From positions 124,001 through 188,000 of the forward strand of contig JBLXFD010000005.1 in the NCBI GenBank assembly GCA_048262455.1: a stretch of 64,000 nt of DNA, given 5' to 3'. Below, piece after piece: positions 49,749-58,327 of this stretch. The notes under the pieces are model-generated. The model ran no database searches and was not told the DNA's origin. It worked only from the letters and a program-made list of their open reading frames with translations. The DNA is from Psychromarinibacter sp048262455. Lineage in GTDB: Bacteria; Pseudomonadota; Alphaproteobacteria; Rhodobacterales; Rhodobacteraceae. Made by a program: the position numbers and the translations under genes. Each line of letters begins with the position of its first letter. Within the stretch, counting starts at the first letter, position 1.

Positions 49749-50374
49749 CATTCCGGGGAGGCGAGGCTGTGGTGGACCTGCGGGCGGTAGCCATGGCGCA
49801 GCATCGCCACCAGCGGTTCCGGCGTCAGGACCTTGACGGCGCCTTGCGGCAGCGGGACGGGAGCGGCGTAGCCGTCGAAGCTCCATTGGTGGGCATGGTC
49901 CTGCCACGCCAGCACCGGCCCCTCGGGGCCCGCGTAGATCGTGCCATCGGGCAGATCCGCCGCCTCTGCCCGGAACGTCACCTGCCTGCCGCCCCGCGCG
50001 ATCCGCGCGCGGTGCAGGGTCCGGTCGATGGTATGTGGCAGCGTCCGCCCCGCCTCGGCGCCGCCATGCACCGTCTCCCACAACCGGGTGAAGGCGCGGT
50101 AGTCGGCGCGGCGGCAGGTGGCGCAGGGGCGGTGGCCGGCGGCGAGGGCGGTGGCCTCGTCGAGGAAGAACAGCTCGGTATAGCGCCGCGGCGCCATGAC
50201 CGGCCGGCGGCGGTCCTTGAAGGTCAGCGTGCAGCAGACCCAGTTCTGGTGAGCGTGGGTCTTCACGACGGTGCGGTGGTCGTCGTGAAGGATCCCGCGG
50301 TTGCCCATCATGGTGCCGCGCGCCGGGACAGCGCGCAGGGTGCCGAAGGGGTCGACGCGGTTCTGCAGGGTCAT
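49748..50374 (-). CDS. Hypothetical protein with Ada-like metal-binding segment
   Basis: A 208-residue protein I cannot assign. The segment YTELFFLDEATALAAGHRPCATCRR (residues about 64-90), preceded by a CC pair in WVCCTLTF, resembles the zinc-binding N-terminal domain of Ada. That domain has Cys pairs around an AAGxRPCxxC motif. No methyltransferase or AraC domain follows. The start lies 19 bases after the kdgD stop, so it may be read through from the catabolic cluster. The start codon is uncertain because the upstream site is G-rich without a clear AGGA. Confidence 0.7.
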   Translation of the reverse strand: MTLQNRVDPFGTLRAVPARGTMMGNRGILHDDHRTVVKTHAHQNWVCCTLTFKDRRRPVMAPRRYTELFFLDEATALAAGHRPCATCRRADYRAFTRLWETVHGGAEAGRTLPHTIDRTLHRARIARGGRQVTFRAEAADLPDGTIYAGPEGPVLAWQDHAHQWSFDGYAAPVPLPQGAVKVLTPEPLVAMLRHGYRPQVHHSLASPE

Positions 50375-50393
50375 GCCGCGCCGCCCCCTCGGC

Positions 50394-51299
50394 CTATTTC
50401 CGGTTCGCGATCAGCTGTTCCATCAGCCCGAACTCTTCCTCGGTCAGCGAGGTCAGCGGCGGGCGCACCGGGCCGGTGTCGAAGCCGCGCAGCTTGACCC
50501 CCGCCTTGATCGCCGAGACGGCATAGCCGGTCTTGCGGTCGCGGATCTTCGCGAAGGGATAGTAGAAGTCGGTCAGCAGCTTTTCGCAGGCCGCGTCGTC
50601 GCCCTTCTGGAAGGCGGCGTGGAATTCCAGCGCCGTTTCAGGGACGAAGTTGAACACCGCCGAGGAATAGGTGTCGACGCCGGCGCCGCGGAAGGCCTGG
50701 GCGAACAGCTCGTGGGTGGGCATGCCGCCGACGTAGGCCAGCCGCTCGCCGTTGTGGATGGTGATGCGGCGCACGGTGTCGATGTCGCCGGTGCCATCCT
50801 TGAAGCCGATCAGGTTCGGGCAATCGTCCGCCAGCCGCGCGAGGGTGTCTGCGGCGACCACGGACTGGCCGCGGTTGTAGACGATGATGCCCATGTTGGT
50901 GCTGCGGCAGACGGCGCGGATGTGCTGCTCGATCCCGTCCTGCGGCGCGCCGATCAGGTAGTGGGGCAGCAGCAGGATGCCGTCGCCGCCGGCGGCCTCG
51001 ATGCCCTGCGCAAGTTCGCAGGCCAGCTTGGTGCCATAGCCGCAGCCGGCCAGGATCGGGGCGCCCGGCTGGGCGGCCTTGGCGGTCTTGACCACCTCGA
51101 CGATCTCGGAGGGGGTCAGCGAGAACATCTCGCCGGTGCCGCCGGCGACGATCAGGCCGGCGACGGGATACTGGCCCAGCCACTCCAGGTGGGCGCTGAA
51201 GGCGGAGGCGTTGAACGCGTCGTTGCTGTCGAAGGGCGTCACGGGAAAGGACAGAAGCCCCGAGCGGAGGAGGTCGCGCAGGTCGGTGGGTGCGATCAT
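50394..51299 (-). CDS. kdgD: 5-dehydro-4-deoxyglucarate dehydratase
   Basis: A 301-residue class I aldolase-fold enzyme. It dehydrates and decarboxylates 5-dehydro-4-deoxyglucarate to 2,5-dioxopentanoate (2-oxoglutarate semialdehyde). The Schiff-base Lys167 is in LIGFKDGTGD and Tyr141 in IIVYNRG. The N-terminal GLLSFPVTPFD is typical of this branch rather than of DapA proper. It sits at the downstream end of the cluster, behind a terminator that follows the dehydrogenase gene, so part of its expression may be separate. It takes the product of GarD and feeds the dehydrogenase at 51361. Confidence 0.95.
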   Translation of the reverse strand: MIAPTDLRDLLRSGLLSFPVTPFDSNDAFNASAFSAHLEWLGQYPVAGLIVAGGTGEMFSLTPSEIVEVVKTAKAAQPGAPILAGCGYGTKLACELAQGIEAAGGDGILLLPHYLIGAPQDGIEQHIRAVCRSTNMGIIVYNRGQSVVAADTLARLADDCPNLIGFKDGTGDIDTVRRITIHNGERLAYVGGMPTHELFAQAFRGAGVDTYSSAVFNFVPETALEFHAAFQKGDDAACEKLLTDFYYPFAKIRDRKTGYAVSAIKAGVKLRGFDTGPVRPPLTSLTEEEFGLMEQLIANRK

Positions 51300-51321
51300 T
51301 TCAGGAAATATCCGTTGTCAT

Positions 51322-51352
51322 AAAAAGGCCCGCCCCGGTGAGGGGGCGGGCC
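51322..51352 (-). terminator. Rho-independent terminator between the aldehyde dehydrogenase gene and kdgD
   Basis: A perfect 10-base-pair stem (GGCCCGCCCC with GGGGCGGGCC, six-base loop) is followed by TTTTTA on the minus strand. It lies directly after the dehydrogenase stop and 23 bases before kdgD, so it could end most transcripts of the cluster here. Confidence 0.9.
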
Positions 51353-51360
51353 GGGAGGGA

Positions 51361-52869
51361 TCAGGCCAGGTCGCCGGGCAGGATGGCGTCGGGCAGGTTC
51401 TGGTAGCAGACCGGCCGCAGGAAGCGGCGGATCGACATGGTGCCGACCGAGGTCGCGCCGAAGTTGGTGGAGGCCGGGTAGGGCCCGCCGTGCACCATGC
51501 TGTCGGCCACCTCGACCCCGGTCGGGAAACCGTTGGCGAGGATCCGGCCGGCCTTGCGCTCGAGGATCGGCATCAGGCGGCGGGCGGTCGCGGTGTCGCC
51601 CTCGTCCATCTGCAGGGTGCAGGTCAGCTGCCCCTCGAAGCCGCGGGCAAGCGTCTCCATCTCGTCGGCGCCGGAGACGCGCACCACCAGGCCGAGGGGG
51701 CCAAAGACCTCCTCGCCCAGCGCGTGGTCCTGCAGGTAGGCGTCGGCGTCGGTCTCGTAGAGATTGGGGCTGGCGTTGCGGCCCTCGTCCTCGTGGGTCA
51801 GCAGCGCCTGAACGGCGTTGCGTCCGTCAAAGCGCGACTTGCCCTGCCGGTAGGCGTCGGCGATGCCGTCGGTCAGCATGCACTGGGGCGAAACCTCGGC
51901 CAGCGCGGCCTTGGCGGCATTGACGAAGGCGTCGCCCGCGGCGCCCTTCTCGACCACCGCGATGCCGGGGTTGGTGCAGAACTGCCCCGCGCCCATGGTC
52001 AGCGACCCGGCCCAGCCCTTGCCGATCTCGGCGCCGCGGTTCTTCGCGGCCTCGGGCAGCACGAACATCGGGTTGACGCTGCCAAGCTCGCCGAAGAAGG
52101 GGATCGGCTCGTCGCGCTGGGCGCAGAGATCGAACAGCGCGCGGCCGCCGCCCAGCGAGCCGGTGAAGCCGACCGCCTTGATCAGCGGGTGCTGCACCAG
52201 CGCCGTGCCCACGTCGCGCTTGCCGCCCTGGATCAGGCTGAAGACGCCCGGGTGCAGGCCGCAGGACTTCACCGCCGCGTCCACCGCCTGGGCGACGATC
52301 TCGCCGGTGCCGGGGTGGGCGGAGTGGCCCTTGACCACGACAGGGCAGCCCGCGGCCAGCGCCGCCGCGGTGTCACCGCCGGCGGTGGAGAAGGCGAGCG
52401 GGAAGTTCGAGGCGCCGAAGACGGCCACGGGGCCGATCGGGCGCTGCACCATCTTCATGTCCGGGCGCGGCAGCGGCTGCCGGTCGGGCATGGCGGTGTC
52501 GTGGCGCCGGTCAAGGTAGTCACCCTTCAGGATATGCTCGGCGAACAGCCGCAGCTGGCCGGTGGTGCGGCCCCGCTCGCCGTTCAGGCGCGCCTCGGGC
52601 AGGCCGGATTCCTCGACGCCGATCTTGGTGATCTCCGCGGCGCGGGCCTCGATCTCGTCGGCGATGGCGTTGAGGAACTTCGCGCGGGTCTCGCGGCTGG
52701 AATAGCCGTAGTCCCAGAAGGCCTCCTCGGCGGCCTCGCAGGCCGCGTTCACATGCGCCGGGGTGCCGACGGAGAACTCTTGCGCCTCGCCGGTGGACGG
52801 ATCGCTCTTGAACTTTGTCTCACCCATCACCCAGTCGCCGGCGATCAGGTGCTTTCCTGTCAGTGTCAT
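51361..52869 (-). CDS. 2-oxoglutarate semialdehyde dehydrogenase (aldehyde dehydrogenase family)
   Basis: A 502-residue NAD(P)-dependent aldehyde dehydrogenase of the group that oxidises 2,5-dioxopentanoate to 2-oxoglutarate. The catalytic Cys is in GAGQFCTNPG, the general base Glu in FFGELGSVNP, and the cofactor motif is GFTGSLGGGRAL. I placed the start at 52869, in the ATGA overlap with the FAH gene and behind AAGGAGACACGCA; the longer frame has no homology. With GarD and KdgD it completes galactarate to 2-oxoglutarate. Confidence 0.94.
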   Translation of the reverse strand: MTLTGKHLIAGDWVMGETKFKSDPSTGEAQEFSVGTPAHVNAACEAAEEAFWDYGYSSRETRAKFLNAIADEIEARAAEITKIGVEESGLPEARLNGERGRTTGQLRLFAEHILKGDYLDRRHDTAMPDRQPLPRPDMKMVQRPIGPVAVFGASNFPLAFSTAGGDTAAALAAGCPVVVKGHSAHPGTGEIVAQAVDAAVKSCGLHPGVFSLIQGGKRDVGTALVQHPLIKAVGFTGSLGGGRALFDLCAQRDEPIPFFGELGSVNPMFVLPEAAKNRGAEIGKGWAGSLTMGAGQFCTNPGIAVVEKGAAGDAFVNAAKAALAEVSPQCMLTDGIADAYRQGKSRFDGRNAVQALLTHEDEGRNASPNLYETDADAYLQDHALGEEVFGPLGLVVRVSGADEMETLARGFEGQLTCTLQMDEGDTATARRLMPILERKAGRILANGFPTGVEVADSMVHGGPYPASTNFGATSVGTMSIRRFLRPVCYQNLPDAILPGDLA

Positions 52870-54017
52870 TGCGTGTCTCCTTGCAGCAGGTTGCGGCCGG
52901 CCAGGTTGCGCATCAGCGCGGCCAGCCCGAAGGTCCATTCGCGGCAGTCGGTCGACAGCCGCACGGTGTTGGTAAGGCGACCAAGGCCATCGCAGGCGAT
53001 GGTGACGCGGTCGCCGATCTTGTGGGTGAACCCCTGTCCGGGGGTGTCCCGGTCCTCGGTCGGCGCGAAGAGCGTGCCGAGGAACAGCATGAAGCCGTCG
53101 GGGTACTGGTGATGCCGCCCGATGGTCTGGCGCACCAGGTCCTCGGGGTCGCGGCTGATCTTCGACATGTCAGAGCGACCGTTCAGCACGAAACCGTCCT
53201 CGCCCTCGACCGTCAGGTCCAGCCAGGCCCGGCGCACGTCGTCCAGCGAGTAGCCGTCGTCGAACAGCCGGATCATCGGGCCGATGGCGCAGGAGGCGTT
53301 GTTGTCCTTGGCCTTGCTCAGCAGCAGGGCGCTGCGCCCCTCGATGTCGCGCAGGTTCACGTCGTTGCCGAGGCAGGCGCCAAGAATGCGCCCGCGCGAG
53401 GAAACCGCCAGCACGATCTCCGGCTCGGGGTTGTTCCACTTCGAGATGGGGTGCAGCCCGACCTCGGCCATGGTGCCCATGGAGGACAGCGGCTGCGCCT
53501 TAGAGAAGACCTCGGCGTCCGGGCCGATGCCCACCTCGAGGTACTGCGACCACATGCCAAGCGCGATCAGCTCCTGCTTGACCTGCGCGGCCTTTTCCGA
53601 CCCGGCCTCGATCTGGTCGAGGCTGTCGCCGATGCTTTCGGACACGCGGCGGCGGATGCCCTCGGCCTTCTGGGGATCGCCGGCGGCCTGTTCCTCGATC
53701 ACCCGTTCCACCATCGACTGCGCGAAGGTCACGCCGCAGGCCTTGACCGCCTGCAGGTCGCAGGGCGCGAGGATGTGCAGCCGGTCCTCGCCGGCGCCGG
53801 GGCCCTCGATGTCCTCCAGCGCGCAAAGGGTCTCGCCCCTGGCACCGCGCAGGTAGGCGGCGGGGTCGTCCATCTCCAGCACGTCGCGGGTGGTGGGGGC
53901 CTCGGGAGAGGTGATGTCCACCAGCTGCCCGCCCTGCAGTGTCACCACCGCCGGGCCGATGCCCGGCCGCCAGACCCGGCCCAGCCAGAGCCCGTTCTTT
54001 TCGCTGTCACTCAGCAT
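52866..54017 (-). CDS. Fumarylacetoacetate hydrolase-family enzyme
   Basis: A 383-residue FAH-family protein. The metal-binding Glu-x-Glu lies in NPEPEIVLAVSSRGRI and the third acidic ligand in LGNDVNLRDIEGRS. Members in sugar-acid pathways dehydrate 2-keto-3-deoxy acids (for example 2-keto-3-deoxy-arabinonate or -xylonate to 2-oxoglutarate semialdehyde). This fits its coupling to the semialdehyde dehydrogenase by a 4-base overlap. The size is that of this subgroup and larger than simple FAH hydrolases. The exact substrate is inferred from context only. Confidence 0.88.
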   Translation of the reverse strand: MLSDSEKNGLWLGRVWRPGIGPAVVTLQGGQLVDITSPEAPTTRDVLEMDDPAAYLRGARGETLCALEDIEGPGAGEDRLHILAPCDLQAVKACGVTFAQSMVERVIEEQAAGDPQKAEGIRRRVSESIGDSLDQIEAGSEKAAQVKQELIALGMWSQYLEVGIGPDAEVFSKAQPLSSMGTMAEVGLHPISKWNNPEPEIVLAVSSRGRILGACLGNDVNLRDIEGRSALLLSKAKDNNASCAIGPMIRLFDDGYSLDDVRRAWLDLTVEGEDGFVLNGRSDMSKISRDPEDLVRQTIGRHHQYPDGFMLFLGTLFAPTEDRDTPGQGFTHKIGDRVTIACDGLGRLTNTVRLSTDCREWTFGLAALMRNLAGRNLLQGDTQ

Positions 54018-54102
54018 CTGTCATGTCTCCGAAGTTCGGCGCGAACCTTTCAGACCGGCGGTATGGGCGCAAGACCCACGTGGGCACGGTACGGCTGCGT
54101 TC

Positions 54103-54127
54103 AAGGGCAGCCCGCGCGGCTGCCCTT
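54103..54127 (-). terminator. Hairpin between garD and the FAH-family gene
   Basis: AAGGGCAGC and GCTGCCCTT form a perfect 9-base-pair stem with a 7-base loop, 13 bases past the garD stop. The minus-strand flank after the stem is TTGAACG, so the T-tract is weak; it is a possible partial terminator. Confidence 0.55.
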
Positions 54128-54140
54128 TCGGGGTCAGGTC

Positions 54141-55682
54141 CTAGGAGAGCACGCCGATCTGCCAGGGGGCGAATTCCTCCTCGCCGACTCCCAGTTCCTC
54201 GGACTTCGACACCTCGCCCGAGGCGATGGAGAGGATCTTGGCAAAGATCTCCTCTCCCATCTCGTCCAGCGTCTTGTCGCCGTCGATCACCTGGCCGCAG
54301 TTGATGTCCATGTCGCCGCGCATACGGTCGTACATCGTGGTGTTCGAGGCCAGCTTTATCGTCGGGGCGGGGTAGGAGCCGAAGCAGCTGCCGCGCCCGG
54401 TGGTGAAGCAGATCAGGTTGGCGCCGCCGGCGATCTGGCCGGTGGCGGACACCGGGTCGAACCCTGGGGTGTCCATCAGCACCAGCCCCTTCTCTGTGAC
54501 CGGATAGGCGTATTCGTAGACCGCGTTGATCCCGGTGGACCCGCCCTTCTTGGAGCCGCCCAGGGATTTCTCGATCACGTTGGCCAGCCCGCCGTCGGCG
54601 TTGCCGGGGCTGACGCGGCCGTTGATCTGGGTGTCGCGGCCGCGGTTGTATTCCAGCCACCAGTTGATCCGGTCGATGAACTTCTGCCCGATCTCGGTGC
54701 TTTTCGCGCGGGCGGTCAGGGTATGCTCCACCCCGTAAAGCTCCGTCGTCTCGGACAGGATCGCGGTGCCGCCGTGGCGCACCAGGATGTCCACCGCCTT
54801 GCCCAGCGCGGGGTTGGCGGACAGGCCAGAGAACCCGTCGGAGCCGCCGCATTGCAGCCCGATGGTCAGGTGCTCGGCGGGGCAGGGCACCCGCTGCAGC
54901 TTGTTGGCCTCCTCCAGCATCTCGCGGATCACCGCCTTGCCTTCCTCGACCGCGGCGGTGGTGCCGCCAACCTGCTGCATGGTGATGGTCCGCAGCATCT
55001 TGCCGGTGGCGAGGCTCTCGGCCTCGAAGAACTTCGACAGGTTGTTGCGCTCGCAGCCCAGCGAGACCACCAGCGCGCCGGCGGTGTTGGGATGGCGGAT
55101 ATAGCCGGCGAGTGTGCGGCGCAGCAGTTCCAGCGGCTCGCCCGACTGCTCCATCCCGCAGCCCTGCTCGTGCACGAAGGCGACGACGCCGTCGACATTG
55201 GGATAATCGGCCAGGCGCTCCTCGTCGAAGTAGCGGGAGATCTTGCGCGCCACGGTGGCGGCGCAGTTCACCGTCAGGAAGATGCCGATCATGTTGCGCG
55301 TGCCGGCGCGGCCGTCGGCGCGGGGAAAGCCCATGAAGGTCGCGCGCTGTTCGGGCGGCAGCAGGTCGGCCGCCACGTAGTCCTGCGCGAAGCGGTAGTC
55401 CTTCTGGAAGTCGTCCATCAGCACGTTGTGGCTGTGCATCCAGGTGCCGGGGGCGATGTCCTCTCCGGCGAAGCCGATCAGCGTGTTGAACTTCATCACC
55501 GGCTCGCCCTTGGCAATGGCGCGGGTGGCGATCTTGTGGCCCATGGGCACGGGCTGCAGCGTGGTCACGCCCTCCTCGGCAATCTCGGTGCCGGCGGGCA
55601 GTTCCACCCGGGCCACCACCACGTTGTCGGCGGGATCGAGGCGGATGGAGGGGGATCTGACGAGGGTCTCGGTGGTCATCAT
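54141..55682 (-). CDS. garD: Galactarate/altronate dehydratase
   Basis: A 513-residue UxaA/GarD-family dehydratase. Residues about 10-95 are the SAF domain (VELPAGTEIAEEGVTTL, GHKIATRAIAKGEPV). The catalytic region has FPRADGRAGTRN, EQGCGMEQSG, GCERNN, LQCGGSDGFSG and CFTTGRGSCFG. Family enzymes are iron-dependent and act on galactarate or altronate. Together with KdgD, galactarate is the most likely substrate, giving 5-dehydro-4-deoxyglucarate. It is bounded by hairpins on both sides (55730-55750 and 54103-54127). Confidence 0.92.
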   Translation of the reverse strand: MMTTETLVRSPSIRLDPADNVVVARVELPAGTEIAEEGVTTLQPVPMGHKIATRAIAKGEPVMKFNTLIGFAGEDIAPGTWMHSHNVLMDDFQKDYRFAQDYVAADLLPPEQRATFMGFPRADGRAGTRNMIGIFLTVNCAATVARKISRYFDEERLADYPNVDGVVAFVHEQGCGMEQSGEPLELLRRTLAGYIRHPNTAGALVVSLGCERNNLSKFFEAESLATGKMLRTITMQQVGGTTAAVEEGKAVIREMLEEANKLQRVPCPAEHLTIGLQCGGSDGFSGLSANPALGKAVDILVRHGGTAILSETTELYGVEHTLTARAKSTEIGQKFIDRINWWLEYNRGRDTQINGRVSPGNADGGLANVIEKSLGGSKKGGSTGINAVYEYAYPVTEKGLVLMDTPGFDPVSATGQIAGGANLICFTTGRGSCFGSYPAPTIKLASNTTMYDRMRGDMDINCGQVIDGDKTLDEMGEEIFAKILSIASGEVSKSEELGVGEEEFAPWQIGVLS

Positions 55683-55729
55683 GGCATGCTGCGCGCGGCA
55701 GCCCTTCCGGTCTGTTGGGTCAAATGGCA

Positions 55730-55750
55730 GGGCCCCGCGCGGCGGGGCCC
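55730..55750 (-). terminator. Hairpin between the rraA-like gene and garD
   Basis: GGGCCCCGC and GCGGGGCCC form a perfect 9-base-pair stem with a three-base loop, 20 bases past the rraA-like stop. On the minus strand TGCCATTTG follows, so the T-tract is displaced and partial termination is likely. Confidence 0.6.
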
Positions 55751-55770
55751 CCCGTCAGCCTGTGGGCGGA

Positions 55771-56490
55771 TCAGCGGCCCTGGGCCTTGCGCCACTCGGC
55801 GAACTTTTCCAGGTTCTCCTCCTTGGTGGGAGGATAGAGCCCGATGATCGTGGCGCCGGCCTTCACCTGCTCGACCACGAAATCCTCGTAGACCGTCATC
55901 TCGGTCGCCTCCTCGGCCACCTCGTCCGCGATATGCGCCGGGATCACGATGACCGAGTCGTCGTCGCCCACGATGATGTCGCCGGGAAACACCGGCGCGT
56001 CGCCGCAGCCGATGGGGACGTTGATGTCGATCGCCTCGTTGATGGTCAGGTTCGTCGGGCTGGACGGGCGGCTGTGGTACGACGGCATGTCCAGCTCTGC
56101 GATCCGCATGGCGTCGCGAAAGCCGCCGTCGGTCACGACGCCGGCGCCGCCGCGCACCATCAGCCGGGTGATCAGGATGTCCCCGGCGGAGGCGGCGGTG
56201 GCGTCCTTGCGGCTGTCCATCACCAGCACGTGGCCCGGCGGGCAGGTCTCGATCGCCTTGCGCTGCGGGTGCTCGGGGTTGCGGAACTCCGCCAGCGTGT
56301 TGCGGTCCTCGCGGGCCGGCATGTAGCGCAGGGTGAAGGCCGGGCCGACCATGTTGACCCCCTTCTGCGCCAGCGGCCGCACGTCCTGGATCACCTGGTT
56401 GCGCAGGCCGCGCTTGTACAGCGCGGAGCACAGGGTGGCGACGCTCACGTGGCGCAGTTTCTCCAGGGTCTGTTCATTCACTTCGGTCAT
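55771..56490 (-). CDS. RraA-family protein (HMG/CHA-type aldolase or oxaloacetate decarboxylase)
   Basis: A 239-residue RraA-fold protein. The conserved segments are VGPAFTLRYMP, GDILITRLMVRGGAGVVTDGGFRD (substrate and metal site) and VFPGDIIVGDDDSVIVIPAH. E. coli RraA itself regulates RNase E, but members inside catabolic clusters are usually class II retro-aldolases. These cleave 4-hydroxy-4-methyl-2-oxoglutarate or related acids to pyruvate. The ATG at 56490 has GAGGAAAAC upstream. The context of sugar-acid enzymes supports an aldolase role; the substrate is not known. Confidence 0.87.
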   Translation of the reverse strand: MTEVNEQTLEKLRHVSVATLCSALYKRGLRNQVIQDVRPLAQKGVNMVGPAFTLRYMPAREDRNTLAEFRNPEHPQRKAIETCPPGHVLVMDSRKDATAASAGDILITRLMVRGGAGVVTDGGFRDAMRIAELDMPSYHSRPSSPTNLTINEAIDINVPIGCGDAPVFPGDIIVGDDDSVIVIPAHIADEVAEEATEMTVYEDFVVEQVKAGATIIGLYPPTKEENLEKFAEWRKAQGR

Positions 56491-56501
56491 GTTTTCCTCG
56501 T

Positions 56502-57413
56502 TCAACCGGCTGCACGGGTCAGTAGCCCGTTCTCTTCCATGAAGCCGCGCAGGCGGGACATCTGGTCCTCGCTCAGCGGCCATGCCGCGGGCGGCCGTGC
56601 GCCGCCGCAGTCCTCGCCCATCAGCGCCAGCGCCGCCTTGACGCCCGGCACGTTGGCGCCGCCCTGCTCCTCGGCGCGGATGTCCTCGAACACCTGCATC
56701 TGCGAGATCAGGCGCCGCGCCTCGGCGTAGTCGCCGCCCTCCAGCGCCCGGCTGATCGCCACCGACCGCTCGGGCCAGACGTTGATCAGGCCCGAGGTGA
56801 AGCCGCGCGCGCCGACGGCGTAGAAGGTGGGGGCCCAGACCTCGGCCAGCCCGCCGACCCAGATGATATGCTCCGGCGAGGCCTCCATCGCGGCCTTCAG
56901 CTTCATCGGGTTGGGGGTGGCCCACTTGACGCCGACCACGCCGTCCAGGCGGCACAGGCGGGCGATGTTTTCCGTGCCGATCGCGTCGTTGCGCAGGTAC
57001 AGCACCATCGGCAGCCCGCCAGAGGCCTCGTGCACCCGGGCGATGTAGGCCTCGACCCCGCGCGGGGCGACGAAGGGGTCGGGGGGCTGGTGGATCATCA
57101 GCGCATCCGCCCCGGCGCTGGCAGAGGCCTTCGCCAGCCGCACCGCATCGGGGATGGCGCGGCCGACGCCGGCCACCAGCGGGCAGCGCCCGGCGATGTG
57201 GCGCGCGGCGGTCTCGACCATGGTCACCGCCTCGTCGGTGGTCAGGCTGTAGAACTCGCCGGTGTTGCCGTTCGCCGTCAGGATGTGCACCCCGGCCTTC
57301 AGCGCCCGCTCGACGATCGGCTTCTGCCGCTCGGGCGCCAGCGCGCCGCTGTCGTCGAAGGGGGTAGCGAGGATGCCGGATATGCCGGTGAGGGCGGTTT
57401 TCAGATCGGTCAT
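56502..57413 (-). CDS. DapA-family lyase/aldolase
   Basis: A 303-residue class I aldolase of the dihydrodipicolinate synthase/N-acetylneuraminate lyase superfamily. The Schiff-base Lys163 is in GVKWATPNP and Tyr139 in MVLYLRND. The N-terminal GISGILATPFD and the TANGNTGEFYSLT segment fit the family. It is not DapA itself because the YNxP motif reads YLRN. Possible substrates are a 2-keto-3-deoxy sugar acid or a related hydroxy-acid. It overlaps the PhyH gene by 4 bases and is followed by the RraA gene after 11. Confidence 0.9.
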   Translation of the reverse strand: MTDLKTALTGISGILATPFDDSGALAPERQKPIVERALKAGVHILTANGNTGEFYSLTTDEAVTMVETAARHIAGRCPLVAGVGRAIPDAVRLAKASASAGADALMIHQPPDPFVAPRGVEAYIARVHEASGGLPMVLYLRNDAIGTENIARLCRLDGVVGVKWATPNPMKLKAAMEASPEHIIWVGGLAEVWAPTFYAVGARGFTSGLINVWPERSVAISRALEGGDYAEARRLISQMQVFEDIRAEEQGGANVPGVKAALALMGEDCGGARPPAAWPLSEDQMSRLRGFMEENGLLTRAAG

Positions 57414-58297
57414 TGCAGTACCTCGAAGGAACGTTTGCCCATGGCCTTCTGGATCTCGTAGATCGAGCCCTGGGTCGGCGGGCGCGGCAGCGGGATGCGC
57501 ATGGGCACCTGCGCCATCCGCGCCTCGAGCGTCGGGTTGCCGCACAGCATGCGGGTATCGAAGGTCTCCAGCGAGGCGGGCATGTTGCCCTGGCCGAAGA
57601 CCGGGAAGGCGTCGGCTGCCATCATCTCGAAGAAGATGATCCGCCGGTCGCGGGTGGACCGGTTCAGCGCCGAGCCGTGGACGATGCGCCCGTGGTGGAT
57701 CGAGATCGACCCCGCCGGTCCCTTCAGCGGCACCGCGTCCTTCATGTCCAGCCCCTCGGCCTCCAGGTCGATGGCGCCGACGAAGTAGCCCTCGTGGTGG
57801 TGGTTCAGCACCGGGCCGCGGTGGGTGCCGGGGAAGACCATCAGCGGGCCGTTCTCGTCCTCCATGTCGTCGATGATCAGCCCCACCGCCAGCACGTCGT
57901 CGTTGGTATAGGGGTAGAAGGCCCAGTCCTGGTGCCATTCCACCGCCGCGCCGTAGCCGGCCGACTTCATGTTCAGCTTGGTGGTCTGCAGCCGCACGTC
58001 CGGGCCGATCAGGTCGCGCACCGGGGCCAGCACCTCGTCCGACCGCATCAGCCGGTCCACCACCGCCGACTGGGTGTGCGGCAGCTTCACCCGGCGGATG
58101 CGCGGGGTGTCGGGGCTATGGCTGTCCTCCAGGTCGATCTTCTCGTCCGAGGCGGTCATGCCCCGCGCCGCCTCGGTGAAGCGGGCGATCTCGGCGCGGA
58201 TCTCCTCCATGGTGCCTTCCGGCACCCGGTTCTCGAGGATGAGATAGCCGTTCTCGTCGTAGAAGGCCCGCTGCTCGGCTGTCAGTGTCTCAGGCAT
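57410..58297 (-). CDS. Phytanoyl-CoA dioxygenase (PhyH) family protein
   Basis: A 295-residue Fe(II)/2-oxoglutarate-dependent dioxygenase. The iron triad is complete: His122 and Asp124 (EWHQDWAF) and His207 (RIVHGSALN). The 2-oxoglutarate-binding Arg follows (STRDRRI). PhyH-family enzymes hydroxylate diverse substrates, and some remove groups from small molecules through hydroxylation. I preferred ATG 58297 (AGGAG upstream) over 58315. Its presence among sugar-acid dehydratases is unusual and points to an entry reaction on a modified substrate. It would consume 2-oxoglutarate, which this pathway makes. Confidence 0.9.
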   Translation of the reverse strand: MPETLTAEQRAFYDENGYLILENRVPEGTMEEIRAEIARFTEAARGMTASDEKIDLEDSHSPDTPRIRRVKLPHTQSAVVDRLMRSDEVLAPVRDLIGPDVRLQTTKLNMKSAGYGAAVEWHQDWAFYPYTNDDVLAVGLIIDDMEDENGPLMVFPGTHRGPVLNHHHEGYFVGAIDLEAEGLDMKDAVPLKGPAGSISIHHGRIVHGSALNRSTRDRRIIFFEMMAADAFPVFGQGNMPASLETFDTRMLCGNPTLEARMAQVPMRIPLPRPPTQGSIYEIQKAMGKRSFEVLQ

Positions 58298-58327
58298 CGC
58301 ACATGCTCCTGTCATGCCCCCGCGGCA

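Noticed and set aside
52815..55847. Plus-strand open frame of 1010 codons opposite the FAH and garD genes
   Set aside because: A shadow of the minus-strand coding frame; no ribosome-binding site, domain or repeat structure supports it.
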